NCBI GenBank assembly: GCA_965372355.1 | Contig: CBDVBZ010000063.1 | Coordinates: forward strand, 1 to 20,104 | Reading direction: 5' to 3' | DNA: 20,104 nt | DNA from: CBDVBZ01 sp965372355 | GTDB lineage: Bacteria > Krumholzibacteriota > Krumholzibacteriia > WVZY01 | In this document: piece by piece, positions 7,796 to 15,547 of the stretch | How the letters are laid out: each line of letters opens with the position of its first letter | Numbering within the stretch: position 1 is the stretch's first letter | Program-made: the position numbers and the translations under genes | The notes under the pieces: generated by a model | Seen by the model: only the letters and a program-made list of their open reading frames with translations | Told to the model about the DNA's origin: nothing | The model's database searches: none

Positions 7796-8728
7796 TTGCG
7801 TCTTTTCCTGAGAATATGTGACTTCATTTTTGTCCTCAGGCCGCTGATCCTGATTCCCGCCTGGGGATTCTATCTCATCGGCGCGGCACAGGGTCGTGGC
7901 GCCACGATGCCCGTGATGGCAGGACTGCCATCGCCCGTCGCGCTTCTCGCGCTCACATCGATACTGATCTGCGCGTATCTCCTCAATCAAATATTCGATC
8001 GCGAGACCGATGAAAGGAACAACAAGTGTTTCTATCTGTCACGAGGGATCTTTCGTGTGCGGACCCTTGTCATCATGGCCGCGGTCTTTTTTGTGGTCGC
8101 CGCGTATGCGTTTCAAGACGTTGTGGGCCCGATCCAGCGATGGGCGCTTTTGCTGGCCCTCGCGCTGTCGCTTCTCTATTCCCTGCCTCCAATTCGTTTG
8201 TGCGCGAGGCCTTTTCTCGATATGCTGGCCAACGCCGTCGGCTACGGCGGCGGCGCGTTTATCATCGGATTCGGCGCTTATCAATCGTCTGCAGCCGAAG
8301 CCATCACGAACACGATCCCGTATGTCCTCCTGGTGGCGTCGACCTTTCTTCACACGACGATCCTGGATGTCGAGGGTGACAAGGCATCGGATAAGATCAG
8401 CACCGCCGTACTCATCGGTGAGCGAAGATCGGCAAACCTCGCGGCTTTCTTTCATCTGCTCTCTATACTCGCCGCATTCGCGACGGCCAACTTCATCGCT
8501 CTCATCATCACGGGTTTGAGCTCGCCGGCCGCGATCTACGCGCTGAAGACGGGTGCCCGGTCGGCGAGCGCCACGCTCATCCAGGTAAACACGCTGGTCG
8601 TCGCCGGTGTGGCTGTTTTTCTCTGGCCGGTCTTTGGCGCCGTCCTCGTGCCGCTCGTCCTGCTTGCTCGTTTCTACTATCGGAGAAGGTTCGGGATCAT
8701 CTACCCGGGCCCGCGGAAGGGCGCTTGA
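7796..8728 (+). CDS. UbiA-family prenyltransferase
   Basis: Polytopic inner-membrane enzyme that transfers a polyprenyl chain from its diphosphate to an acceptor; 310 aa, usual for the family. The first aspartate motif is NQIFDRETD (N64, D68, D72), the second is DVEGD (D191, D195) followed by the STAVLIGERR element; YSLPPIRL at about 128-135 is also typical. About eight hydrophobic segments can be counted. The acceptor (quinone head group, lipid or pigment) cannot be told from sequence. The start is uncertain: TTG at 7796 is the only usual start in the right place, it has no clear ribosome site, and the frame is open only from 7721. Reading may depend on coupling to the DUF4388 gene, whose stop is 43 bp upstream. 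Its last 32 bp overlap the end of the opposing deacetylase gene. Confidence 0.88.
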   Translation: MRLFLRICDFIFVLRPLILIPAWGFYLIGAAQGRGATMPVMAGLPSPVALLALTSILICAYLLNQIFDRETDERNNKCFYLSRGIFRVRTLVIMAAVFFVVAAYAFQDVVGPIQRWALLLALALSLLYSLPPIRLCARPFLDMLANAVGYGGGAFIIGFGAYQSSAAEAITNTIPYVLLVASTFLHTTILDVEGDKASDKISTAVLIGERRSANLAAFFHLLSILAAFATANFIALIITGLSSPAAIYALKTGARSASATLIQVNTLVVAGVAVFLWPVFGAVLVPLVLLARFYYRRRFGIIYPGPRKGA

Positions 8729-9569
8729 GAAGCGGGGTCAGCACGGCCACCTGATTGATGGTCCGGCACTTCATTTCCTCGAACCAGAAGAGCGGGTTGC
8801 GAGTCAACTTGCAACCGATCGTAAACAGCGTGTCTATTATGTAGACGCCGTTCCGGCGAAGGGCGAGCGGGTCGACGGCTTCATTGGAGTGGGGTGGATA
8901 GAGCGAAAAGGCAGCTGTAAAACCACTGTCGCGGACCGCCTGGCGAACGCGGGTGTTGTAGCGGCCGAACGGATACGAAAAACTCGTCACTGCCTGCCCG
9001 GTCTTCTCCTCGATCTCCGTCTTTGACCGGGCGATCTCATCGGCGAGGTCCTCAGGGGGCAGGCGGGTCAGATCGCGGTGACTCGCCCCGTGGGAGCCAA
9101 AGCGCACCCCGCGCTCGGCGAGATCCCGGATCTGATCCCAGGACAGATGCCGGGAACGCTTTCGGCCCAGAGAGAGGTCCCAATCGTTTGTCCGGCCGAC
9201 GTAGTCGGTGGGCAGAAATACGAGAAGCGGCACGCCGCGCCGCTCGAGTTCGCCGACGTAGATATCGTGCAACTCCTCGTAGCCATCATCGAATGTCAGC
9301 AGGATCTTCCTGGAGGCTCCGGGCGCCGGGTTGGCCACGGCGTGAACAAACGCCGCCTCATCAACGAACTCGTAGCCTCCGGACTTGAGAGTATCGATCT
9401 GCTCCAGAAACCTGCCAGACGTCATCCACGTGCCTTCCCAGAGAAAGCCGTCGCTGATCTTGTGGTAACACAGAGACTGCGGAATGTCCGCGGGCGGATA
9501 GCGGTAGCGCACCTTCCAGACGAGGAACAGCGTCACCAACAGCGCCGCAATGACGACAATGGGGATCAT
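8697..9569 (-). CDS. Membrane-anchored polysaccharide deacetylase (NodB-type, CE4)
   Basis: Likely removes acetyl groups from a cell-envelope or extracellular polysaccharide in the periplasm. 290 aa. An uncleaved N-terminal helix (IPIVVIAALLVTLFLVW, 2-18) should anchor it. NodB motifs: TFDDGY with D94 (catalytic base) and D95 (metal), SHGASH with H160 and H164 (metal ligands), and SYPFGRY as motif 3. After the NodB core, about 30 residues (FTIGCKLTRNPLFWFEEMK) could be an extra membrane-touching helix. The ATG (9569-9567) overlaps the TGA of the aminotransferase in the minus-strand string ATGA, so the two are translationally coupled. Its 3' end overlaps the UbiA gene convergently by 32 bp. 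The substrate (peptidoglycan, poly-GlcNAc or other) is not determined. Confidence 0.93.
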   Translation of the reverse strand: MIPIVVIAALLVTLFLVWKVRYRYPPADIPQSLCYHKISDGFLWEGTWMTSGRFLEQIDTLKSGGYEFVDEAAFVHAVANPAPGASRKILLTFDDGYEELHDIYVGELERRGVPLLVFLPTDYVGRTNDWDLSLGRKRSRHLSWDQIRDLAERGVRFGSHGASHRDLTRLPPEDLADEIARSKTEIEEKTGQAVTSFSYPFGRYNTRVRQAVRDSGFTAAFSLYPPHSNEAVDPLALRRNGVYIIDTLFTIGCKLTRNPLFWFEEMKCRTINQVAVLTPLLKRPSAGPGR

Positions 9570-10765
9570 TCGATTCTGCCGGGATACACTTTCAGAGCCT
9601 CACGAATGACCTCCATCGACCGGCGCATCGCATCGACGTTGAGCACAAACGCCAGACGAACTTCGTCGACTCCCTTGCCCGGCGTCGCGTAAAACCCGTT
9701 TGCCGGCGCCAGCATCACGGTTTCTCCGTCCAGATCGTATTCCTGCAAAAGCCATGTGGAGAAATCATCGGCATCCTTGACGGGAAGCCTCACGATCGTA
9801 TAAAAGGCGCCCTGCGGTTTTAGCGAAAACGCATCGGGTATCTTCTCTAGTTCTTCGAAGACGACATCCCGTCTTTTTCTGTATTCCGCGATGACGTCAT
9901 CCAGGTATGACTGCGGAGTGTAGATCGCCTCTTTTGCCGCTAGCTGCTCCATCGTCGGCGGGCAGAGTCTCGCCTGCCCAAGCCGCAACGCCGCCGCGAT
10001 AACGTCTTTGTTGTGGGACACGAGACAACCGACCCTGGCGCCGCAGACGCTGTACCGCTTCGATATGCTGTCCAGCAACACTGCCTGCTCCTCGATGCCA
10101 CTCAGGTGCATCACTGAAGTATGCTCGACACCGTCATAGATCAGCTCCCGATACACCTCGTCCGAGAAGAAGAACAAATCGTGTTTTACTACCAGGTCTC
10201 TCATCGCGTTCATTTCGTCGGCGGTGTACACGTACCCCGTGGGGTTATTCGGCGAGCAGAGCATGATGGCGCGTGTTCTGTCCGTGATCTTCGCCTCGAT
10301 ATCGGAGATGGGGGGTAGTTTGAATCCGTCTTCGACCTTGCTCATTACGGGCACGATGTTGACACAGGCTTCTACCGCGAACCCGTTGTAGTTCGTATAG
10401 AACGGTTCCGGAATGATGACCTCGTCGTCGGGATCCATTGCAGCCATTAACGCGAATATTATGGCTTCGCTTCCCCCGGTTGTTACGATAATCTCCTCGC
10501 TCGTGACATCGATGTTGTATCTGGAATAGTATTCGACGAGCGCTTCCCTGTATTCCCACAGCCCGGCTGAATGACCATACGGGACGACTTCCAGATCGTG
10601 ATTGCGAAATGCATTCAAGAAGGTCTCGGGTGAATGGATATCGGGTTGGCCGATGTTTACGTGGTAAACCGTCTTGCCCTGTTTCTTGGCGGCCTCCGCG
10701 TACGGAACCAGCTTACGTATGGGCGACGGGGGCATTCGATCCGCGCGCCTCGATAGCTTCGGCAT
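9566..10765 (-). CDS. Class I/II pyridoxal-phosphate aminotransferase (aspartate aminotransferase-like)
   Basis: Cytoplasmic PLP enzyme of fold type I, 399 aa. Seen: TTGGSEAI (phosphate-binding turn, 95-102), SPNNPTG with N174, FFFSDEVYREL with D202 and Y205, the Schiff-base lysine K236 in SISKRYSVCGARVG with R244, and a C-terminal VRLAFVLN arginine for the substrate carboxylate. Overall wording fits subgroup I-gamma AspAT or related transaminases (for example aromatic or prephenate aminotransferase); the exact amino donor is not readable from sequence. The ATG at 10765 is preceded by GGGGAGGAAGAA, a strong ribosome site. It heads a two-gene minus-strand unit with the polysaccharide deacetylase (ATGA overlap), and is divergent from the thioesterase gene. 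Confidence 0.92.
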   Translation of the reverse strand: MPKLSRRADRMPPSPIRKLVPYAEAAKKQGKTVYHVNIGQPDIHSPETFLNAFRNHDLEVVPYGHSAGLWEYREALVEYYSRYNIDVTSEEIIVTTGGSEAIIFALMAAMDPDDEVIIPEPFYTNYNGFAVEACVNIVPVMSKVEDGFKLPPISDIEAKITDRTRAIMLCSPNNPTGYVYTADEMNAMRDLVVKHDLFFFSDEVYRELIYDGVEHTSVMHLSGIEEQAVLLDSISKRYSVCGARVGCLVSHNKDVIAAALRLGQARLCPPTMEQLAAKEAIYTPQSYLDDVIAEYRKRRDVVFEELEKIPDAFSLKPQGAFYTIVRLPVKDADDFSTWLLQEYDLDGETVMLAPANGFYATPGKGVDEVRLAFVLNVDAMRRSMEVIREALKVYPGRIE

Positions 10766-10865
10766 TTCTTCCTCCCCAATGTGGGTTTGGCAATCCCCGG
10801 TACTTACTCCGATCAGAGCTGTGTCGGCGGTTTCAGACGGTGGATATGAGCAGGTCAGCCAACGG

Positions 10866-10894
10866 TTGCTTTTTAGCTGATTTTAGAATAATCT
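10866..10894 (+). promoter_or_regulatory. Candidate promoter in the aminotransferase/thioesterase divergent gap
   Basis: In the 164-bp divergent gap (10766-10929), an AT-rich stretch holds TTGCTT (10866-10871) and, 17 bp later, TAATCT (10889-10894); TAGAAT at 10884-10889 is a better -10 word but lacks a -35. Placed 35-60 bp before the thioesterase ATG. Weak consensus match. No promoter for the aminotransferase side stood out. Confidence 0.25.
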
Positions 10895-10929
10895 TCTGGA
10901 CCTAGCAACATGTTTGACTGGTGGAACCT

Positions 10930-11406
10930 ATGAATCAGAAACCCTTTCAAGACTACTATCCAGATGAATTGGCGTATTGCTACGGTTGCGGTCGGCTCAA
11001 CGAGCATGGCTTGCAGTTGAAGAGCCGTTGGGACGGCGACGAGACGGTAGCCATCGTGCACACCAGCCCGCATCACATTGCGATTCCGGGTTATGTCTAC
11101 GGTGGGCTAATCGCATCGATCATTGACTGCCACGGCACGGGAACAGCCGCCGCAGCGGCGTATCGCGCCGAGGGCCGCGAGATGGATACCGAGCCGCCCC
11201 TGCGTTTCGTAACGGCGTCGCTGAAGGTGGACTACATCCGCCCGACACCATTGGGCGTGCCGCTCGAAGTCCGCGGCACGGTCGAGGAAATCAAGGATCG
11301 AAAAGTGGTGGTGAGTGCAACCGTATCCGCCGAGGGCGAGATCTGCGCGAAGGGCCGCGTCGTGGCGGTCAAGATGCCCGACCACATGCTCCCGAAACCA
11401 GCTTGA
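10930..11406 (+). CDS. PaaI/THEM4-type hotdog-fold thioesterase
   Basis: 158 aa from ATG 10930. A short N-terminal CYGCGRLNEHGLQL segment (C17, C20) is typical of one PaaI-like group of hotdog acyl-CoA thioesterases. The hotdog core follows with HHIAIPGYVYGGLIASIIDCHGTGTA (central helix and D66) and LKVDYIRPTPLGVPLEVRGTVEEIKDRKVVV, the usual beta-strands. Members hydrolyse acyl-CoA thioesters; the acyl group cannot be named here. GTG at 10921 is in frame but ATG at 10930 sits better against the family. The ribosome site (GGTGGA region) is weak. The gene stands alone on the plus strand between divergent and convergent neighbours. Confidence 0.87.
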   Translation: MNQKPFQDYYPDELAYCYGCGRLNEHGLQLKSRWDGDETVAIVHTSPHHIAIPGYVYGGLIASIIDCHGTGTAAAAAYRAEGREMDTEPPLRFVTASLKVDYIRPTPLGVPLEVRGTVEEIKDRKVVVSATVSAEGEICAKGRVVAVKMPDHMLPKPA

Positions 11407-11635
11407 GTGAGGGATCGAGCGAGGCTCTCTACCGGGCGGGGGCACGGCGGGCGCTCGAACGGACATTTCGAGCGAGCGCCACGATGCGGCACGCTGTCGC
11501 CAACTCGGCGGCCGTGCGAAGCTCGATACGCCTGATGGGTCGCAAGCCACGCCACGCAAAGGCCGCGGCGAGCCCTCTTTCAGAGGACAGGCGAGACATG
11601 AAGTGAGGGCGCTCGCCGTGTCCCCAGAAAGCGCT
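11407..11635. repeat. Hairpin-rich gap between convergent thioesterase and M16 peptidase genes
   Basis: No gene is supported in these 229 bp. Visible folds: GGCG (11446-11449), two unpaired, CGCTCGAA (11452-11459) against TTCGAGCG (11467-11474), two unpaired, CGCC (11477-11480); GCACG (11489-11493) against CGTGC (11513-11517) with an inner GCC/GGC; and GGCGAG-CCCTC (11567-11577) against GAGGG-CG-CTCGCC (11605-11617). None is followed by a T-tract, so intrinsic termination is not shown, but a bidirectional end-of-transcription role fits the convergent position. Confidence 0.6.
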
Positions 11636-12910
11636 TTAGTGATAAGCGTTGGGGAATCCCAGTGAGGACGGGCCAAGGCTTACGACCGTGTTGCTGTCTT
11701 CGTCCAGAGCGACCTGCGCCAGCTCGACCACACCATCCAGCGTCACGTCGTCGATCTTGCGGATCAGCTCCCGCTCGCTGATCTGCCGCCCGAAGTAGAT
11801 TTCGCTGCGAGCCATCCGCATCATCTTCGACACCGCTGCTTCCAACCCGAGGAGGATCTTTCCCTTGAGGTGCTGTTTCGTATCCTCGAGTTCCTGCTCG
11901 CCAAGATCACCGCTCCGTATCTTCTTGAACTCCTTGAAAACCTCGCGGACGACCCGCGCCGAGTTGGACGGTTTGACCGACATATACGTACCGATAAGTC
12001 CCGTGTCCCGCACCGAATCCGCATACGTATAGATCGAGTAGGTATAACCCAACTCCTCGCGGATCCGTTGAAACAGCCTCGAACTCATCGTCCCGCCAAG
12101 CAGAGTCGTCAAAACCATCAGCGGATATCGCCCTTCATCGATGTAAGAGTAGCAACGCGCCCCAATGCAAATGTGCTGGTGGTGCAGTTCTCTCTCGTAT
12201 AGACGCCTCACCGGATGGTACTTGGTGATCCGCTTGCCGTTGCGCTTGAGTGCGCCGCGGGGCTCGGGGAACTTCCAGTCGCATAGACGCATCAGACGGC
12301 GCTTGTCCACGTTGCCATATACGGCAATCACGATATTACTGGGCTGAAAGTGCCTTCTGGAAAAACTGGATAGCTTCGGACGCTCGAAACCGGAGACGGT
12401 TTCTGGAGACCCGAGAATCGGCTTGCCGATAGGGTGATTGGGGAAAACACTCGCCGCAAACAGATCGTGTATCAGATCATCCGGCGCGTCCATTACGTCG
12501 CTTATCTCTTCGAGAACAACCTGTCTTTCCAGCGCGACCTGGTCGGGGGAGAACGCAGGGTTGAGGATCATATCGCGCAGGATATCTATTGTCAGATCTT
12601 TGTAGTCATCCAGCGCCTGTGCATAGAAGCAGATCTGCTCACGCGTCGTGAACGCTTCGAGCGAGCCACCGACCTTCTCGATTTCCTTGGAGATATCGAA
12701 CCCGGAGCGGTTGACCGTCCCCTTGAAAAGCATGTGTTCGAGAAAGTGACAGAGACCCTCTTCGCCCCTTGCCTCGTCGCGCGAACCGGTGTTGATCCAG
12801 ACACCAATGCAAAAGGCCCGCGAAGTGGGATTGTTCTGCTGGAGAATGGTCACACCACTGTCGGTACGGTACTTATTGACACGTGGTGCACGTGGAAAGT
12901 TCGTCGTCAT
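11636..12910 (-). CDS. M16 family zinc metallopeptidase (processing-peptidase-like)
   Basis: 424 aa, the size of single M16B subunits such as mitochondrial processing peptidase beta and bacterial PepR/YmxG-type proteins. The inverted zinc motif is HFLEH at H55, E58, H59, and the third ligand fits E135 in LERQVVLEEISD, the usual spacing of 76 residues. The C-terminal half-domain contains LLGGTMSSRLFQRIREELGYTYSIY, the R/Y substrate-binding signature. It is the last gene of the infB-pnp operon, 19 bp after pnp, and this pnp-M16 order is common in bacteria. It likely degrades or trims small peptides; no signal peptide is seen, so it should be cytoplasmic. The ribosome site before ATG 12910 is weak, so coupling to pnp is possible. 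Confidence 0.93.
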   Translation of the reverse strand: MTTNFPRAPRVNKYRTDSGVTILQQNNPTSRAFCIGVWINTGSRDEARGEEGLCHFLEHMLFKGTVNRSGFDISKEIEKVGGSLEAFTTREQICFYAQALDDYKDLTIDILRDMILNPAFSPDQVALERQVVLEEISDVMDAPDDLIHDLFAASVFPNHPIGKPILGSPETVSGFERPKLSSFSRRHFQPSNIVIAVYGNVDKRRLMRLCDWKFPEPRGALKRNGKRITKYHPVRRLYERELHHQHICIGARCYSYIDEGRYPLMVLTTLLGGTMSSRLFQRIREELGYTYSIYTYADSVRDTGLIGTYMSVKPSNSARVVREVFKEFKKIRSGDLGEQELEDTKQHLKGKILLGLEAAVSKMMRMARSEIYFGRQISERELIRKIDDVTLDGVVELAQVALDEDSNTVVSLGPSSLGFPNAYH

Positions 12911-12929
12911 TTGTCAAAGCCGGGTCGGT

Positions 12930-15083
12930 CTAGCGTTTCGGCGATCTCTGGGGTCGTCGATCCCGCCGCGGACGGTCCGAACGTTCCGAACGTTCCCCAG
13001 GAGGCGGACCTCCCTCTTCCAGAGCCTTCTTGCTCAACCGGACCTTGCCATCGCCGCTGACGTCGATGACCTTGACCTTGAGTTTGTCGCCGACTTTCAT
13101 GACGTCTTCGACCTTTTCGATTCTGTGGTGGGCGATCTCCGAGATATGGAGCAACCCGTCCTTGCCGGGCAGAATCTCGACAAAGGCGCCAAATGCCACG
13201 ATGCTCTTGACCGTTCCTTCATAGGTCTGGCCTATCTCAGGCTCGGCGATGATCTCCTCGATGCGTTTGCGCGCAATCTCGCTCGAGTTTGCGTCCACGG
13301 CGGCTATCTTGATCGTGCCGTCATCATCGATCTCGATCGTCGCGCCGGATTCATCCTGGATGGCCCGAATCACCTTGCCACCGGGGCCGATGATCTCGCG
13401 GATCTTGTCGACGTCGATCTTCATCATCGATATCTTGGGGGCAAACGGTGATATCTCCTCGCGAGCCTGAGAGATTGTCTTGTTCATGATATCGAGTATA
13501 TGCTCCCTGCCCTGTCGTGCCTGCTCGAGAGCACGAGCGAGAATCTCCTCGGTGATCCCCGCCACTTTGACATCCATCTGAAACGCCGTGATTCCCTTCG
13601 ACGTCCCGGTCACCTTGAAGTCCATATCGCCGAGGTGGTCTTCCATACCCAGGATATCACTCAGAATGGCGATTTTGTCGCCCTCGAGGACCATCCCCAT
13701 CGCGATACCCGCTACCGGACGCGCGATGGGAACACCGGCATCCATCAGCGCGAGGCTGCCACCGCAAACCGACGCCATCGAGCTTGATCCGTTCGACTCG
13801 AGGATGTCCGAGACAATACGAATCGTATACGGAAAATCTTCCGCCGACGGAATGACCGCCTTCAACGCGCGCTCCGCGAGCGCTCCGTGACCGATCTCGC
13901 GCCGCCCCGGGCCGCGGAAAAATCCGACTTCGCCCACGCTGAACGGCGGAAAGTTATAGTGAAGCATGTAGCGCTTCCAGTTCTCGCCCTCGATCGTGTC
14001 GAGCATCTGTTCGTCGCGCGACGTGCCCAGCGTGACGGCAACGAGACTCTGTGTCTCGCCGCGGGTGAACAGGGCGGATGCGTGCGTTCGGGGAAGCACG
14101 CCAACCTCACAGCTGACATCACGAATATCCGTGAATTTGCGATCATCAACCCGAACACCGGTATTGAGAATCTTGTCCCTCATCTCATGCTTCTCGATGT
14201 CTTCGAGTCTGGCTGCGATGTACGACTCCCGATCGGGATACGCCTCGGCAAAAGCCTCCTTGGCCTCCATTCGAATGGCATCGAGCGCCGCACCACGATC
14301 CTGCTTCTTCTTGATGCCCAACGCTTCGACGATCCCTGAGCGATACTTGTCATTGATGGCACTGTCGAGCTCCGGCAAAACGACTGGCTCCGGATTCGGA
14401 CGCTTTTCCTTTGGACCAAGCGCTTCGACGAGCTCACGCTGCAGGTTGTTCAACCGTTTGATTTCCTCGTGTGCGAGTGAGACCGCACGAAGAATCTCTT
14501 CCTCGGCCACCTCGTTGGCACCGCCCTCAACCATGATGACAGCGTTGTCCGACCCGGCAACGACGATATCCATTTCACTGTTTTCCATGTCCTGAACGGA
14601 CGGGTTGACCACAAAGTTGCCGTCGACCTTCCCGACTCTCACACCAGCAATCAGATCCGAAAACGGAATATCGGATATCGCGAGTGCGGCCGACGCACCG
14701 GTGATGCCGAGGACATCCGGCTGGTTCTGACCGTCGTAGCTGAGAATCTGGGCCACGATCTGGGTCTCGAACCTGAAGTCCTTGTCGAAGAGTGGGCGGA
14801 TCGGACGGTCGATCAGACGCGCCGAGAGCGTTTCCTTCTCGCCGGGGCGGCCTTCCCTTTTGAAGAAGCCGCCAGGAATCCTCCCGGCGGCGTATAGTTT
14901 CTCACGGTACTCGACGAACAGAGGCAAGAAGTCCCTGTCTGTCGGCGTCTTGCTACAAACCACCGTGACCAAAACAACGGTGTCGCCCATCCGCATCAAT
15001 ACGGAGCCGTCCGCTTGTTTGGCCATCCGGCCCGACTCCATGGTTAATTGTACTCCGTTCGAAGAATAGGTAACGGTTTTCAT
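12930..15083 (-). CDS. pnp: Polynucleotide phosphorylase
   Basis: Phosphorolytic 3'-5' exoribonuclease of RNA turnover, a trimer often bound to RNase E/helicase. 717 aa from ATG 15083. Two RNase PH cores flank an alpha-helical linker; the second contains FFRGPGRREIGHGALAERAL and the active-site-adjacent GSSSMASVCGGSLALMDAG. The KH domain is about 550-615 (IIGPGGKVIRAIQDESGA) and the S1 domain about 616-685 (GTVKSIVAFGAFVEILPGKDGLLHIS). The tail 690-717 is arginine/serine rich, a basic extension seen in some lineages. GGTAGG lies 6 nt before ATG 15083; an in-frame TTG one codon earlier is less likely. It follows rpsO by 43 bp, the standard rpsO-pnp arrangement. Confidence 0.98.
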   Translation of the reverse strand: MKTVTYSSNGVQLTMESGRMAKQADGSVLMRMGDTVVLVTVVCSKTPTDRDFLPLFVEYREKLYAAGRIPGGFFKREGRPGEKETLSARLIDRPIRPLFDKDFRFETQIVAQILSYDGQNQPDVLGITGASAALAISDIPFSDLIAGVRVGKVDGNFVVNPSVQDMENSEMDIVVAGSDNAVIMVEGGANEVAEEEILRAVSLAHEEIKRLNNLQRELVEALGPKEKRPNPEPVVLPELDSAINDKYRSGIVEALGIKKKQDRGAALDAIRMEAKEAFAEAYPDRESYIAARLEDIEKHEMRDKILNTGVRVDDRKFTDIRDVSCEVGVLPRTHASALFTRGETQSLVAVTLGTSRDEQMLDTIEGENWKRYMLHYNFPPFSVGEVGFFRGPGRREIGHGALAERALKAVIPSAEDFPYTIRIVSDILESNGSSSMASVCGGSLALMDAGVPIARPVAGIAMGMVLEGDKIAILSDILGMEDHLGDMDFKVTGTSKGITAFQMDVKVAGITEEILARALEQARQGREHILDIMNKTISQAREEISPFAPKISMMKIDVDKIREIIGPGGKVIRAIQDESGATIEIDDDGTIKIAAVDANSSEIARKRIEEIIAEPEIGQTYEGTVKSIVAFGAFVEILPGKDGLLHISEIAHHRIEKVEDVMKVGDKLKVKVIDVSGDGKVRLSKKALEEGGPPPGERSERSDRPRRDRRPQRSPKR

Positions 15084-15126
15084 CAAAACCTACCGGGATA
15101 AGAGTTGGTAAAGAAAAGGGGATCGC

Positions 15127-15396
15127 TTATTTGCGAAGGTTTAGCTCTTTAATGAGAGCGCGGTAATGCTCAACCTTCTTGTTTTTCAAATAGTCGAGAA
15201 GTTTGCGTCTACGTCCAACAAGCTTCAAGAGTCCTCGCCTGGAAGCATGATCCTTTGTGTGAACTTGAAAATGCTCGGTGAGCTGGCGAATCCGTTCGCT
15301 AAGCAGAGCTATTTGAACCTCTGCAGATCCAGAATCCTGGTCATGCAGCTTATGCTTCGTAATGATGTCTTGCTTCTGGTCTGCGGTTAACGCCAT
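15127..15396 (-). CDS. rpsO: 30S ribosomal protein S15
   Basis: Primary 16S rRNA binding protein of the central domain of the small subunit, 89 aa, exact family size. Residues LHDQDSGSAEVQIALLSERI and HASRRGLLKLVGRRRKLLDYL are the conserved rRNA-binding segments. Start is ATG 15396 (MALTADQKQDI), supported by AGGAGGAGG at 15415-15407 on the minus strand; an upstream extension of the frame to 15456 would be non-homologous. It lies between ribF and pnp with a 151-bp gap upstream that is longer than the other gaps of the operon and holds a leader structure and possible promoter. Confidence 0.97.
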   Translation of the reverse strand: MALTADQKQDIITKHKLHDQDSGSAEVQIALLSERIRQLTEHFQVHTKDHASRRGLLKLVGRRRKLLDYLKNKKVEHYRALIKELNLRK

Positions 15397-15473
15397 CGTC
15401 TGAACACCTCCTCCTGCGTAAGATCGCGACACGATGGCTGCAGCCTGGACCAACATGTGGGGCAGCGTCCAAG
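15392..15473 (-). promoter_or_regulatory. rpsO leader with start-codon-sequestering hairpin
   Basis: On the minus strand GCCATCGT (15438-15431) pairs perfectly, 8 bp, with ACGATGGC (15399-15392), which contains the rpsO ATG. The 31-nt loop holds the Shine-Dalgarno AGGAGGAGG (15415-15407). Just upstream, CTTGGAC (15473-15467) pairs with GTCCAGG (15450-15444), with one G-U, around a 16-nt loop. S15 represses its own mRNA in many bacteria through unrelated leader folds; the fold here fits such control but S15 binding is inferred. Confidence 0.55.
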
Positions 15474-15491
15474 CCGCTGGAAATCGACCTC

Positions 15492-15520
15492 AAACTAACA
15501 CACGAAAATTGGGATGTAAA
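15492..15520 (-). promoter_or_regulatory. Candidate internal promoter for rpsO-pnp
   Basis: On the minus strand TTTACA (15520-15515) is followed after 17 bp by TAGTTT (15497-15492). The -35 matches at five of six bases, the -10 at three. It lies in an AT-rich patch after ribF and about 95 bp before the rpsO start, so the transcript would carry the hairpin leader. Separate rpsO promoters are common in bacteria, but the evidence here is weak. Confidence 0.3.
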
Positions 15521-15547
15521 GCAATAATTGTGCACATGGGGAGCAAC

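Noticed and set aside
11628..11637. Palindrome AAAGCGCTTT at the M16 peptidase stop
   Set aside because: Too short and mostly within coding sequence; no T-tract or loop to act as a terminator.
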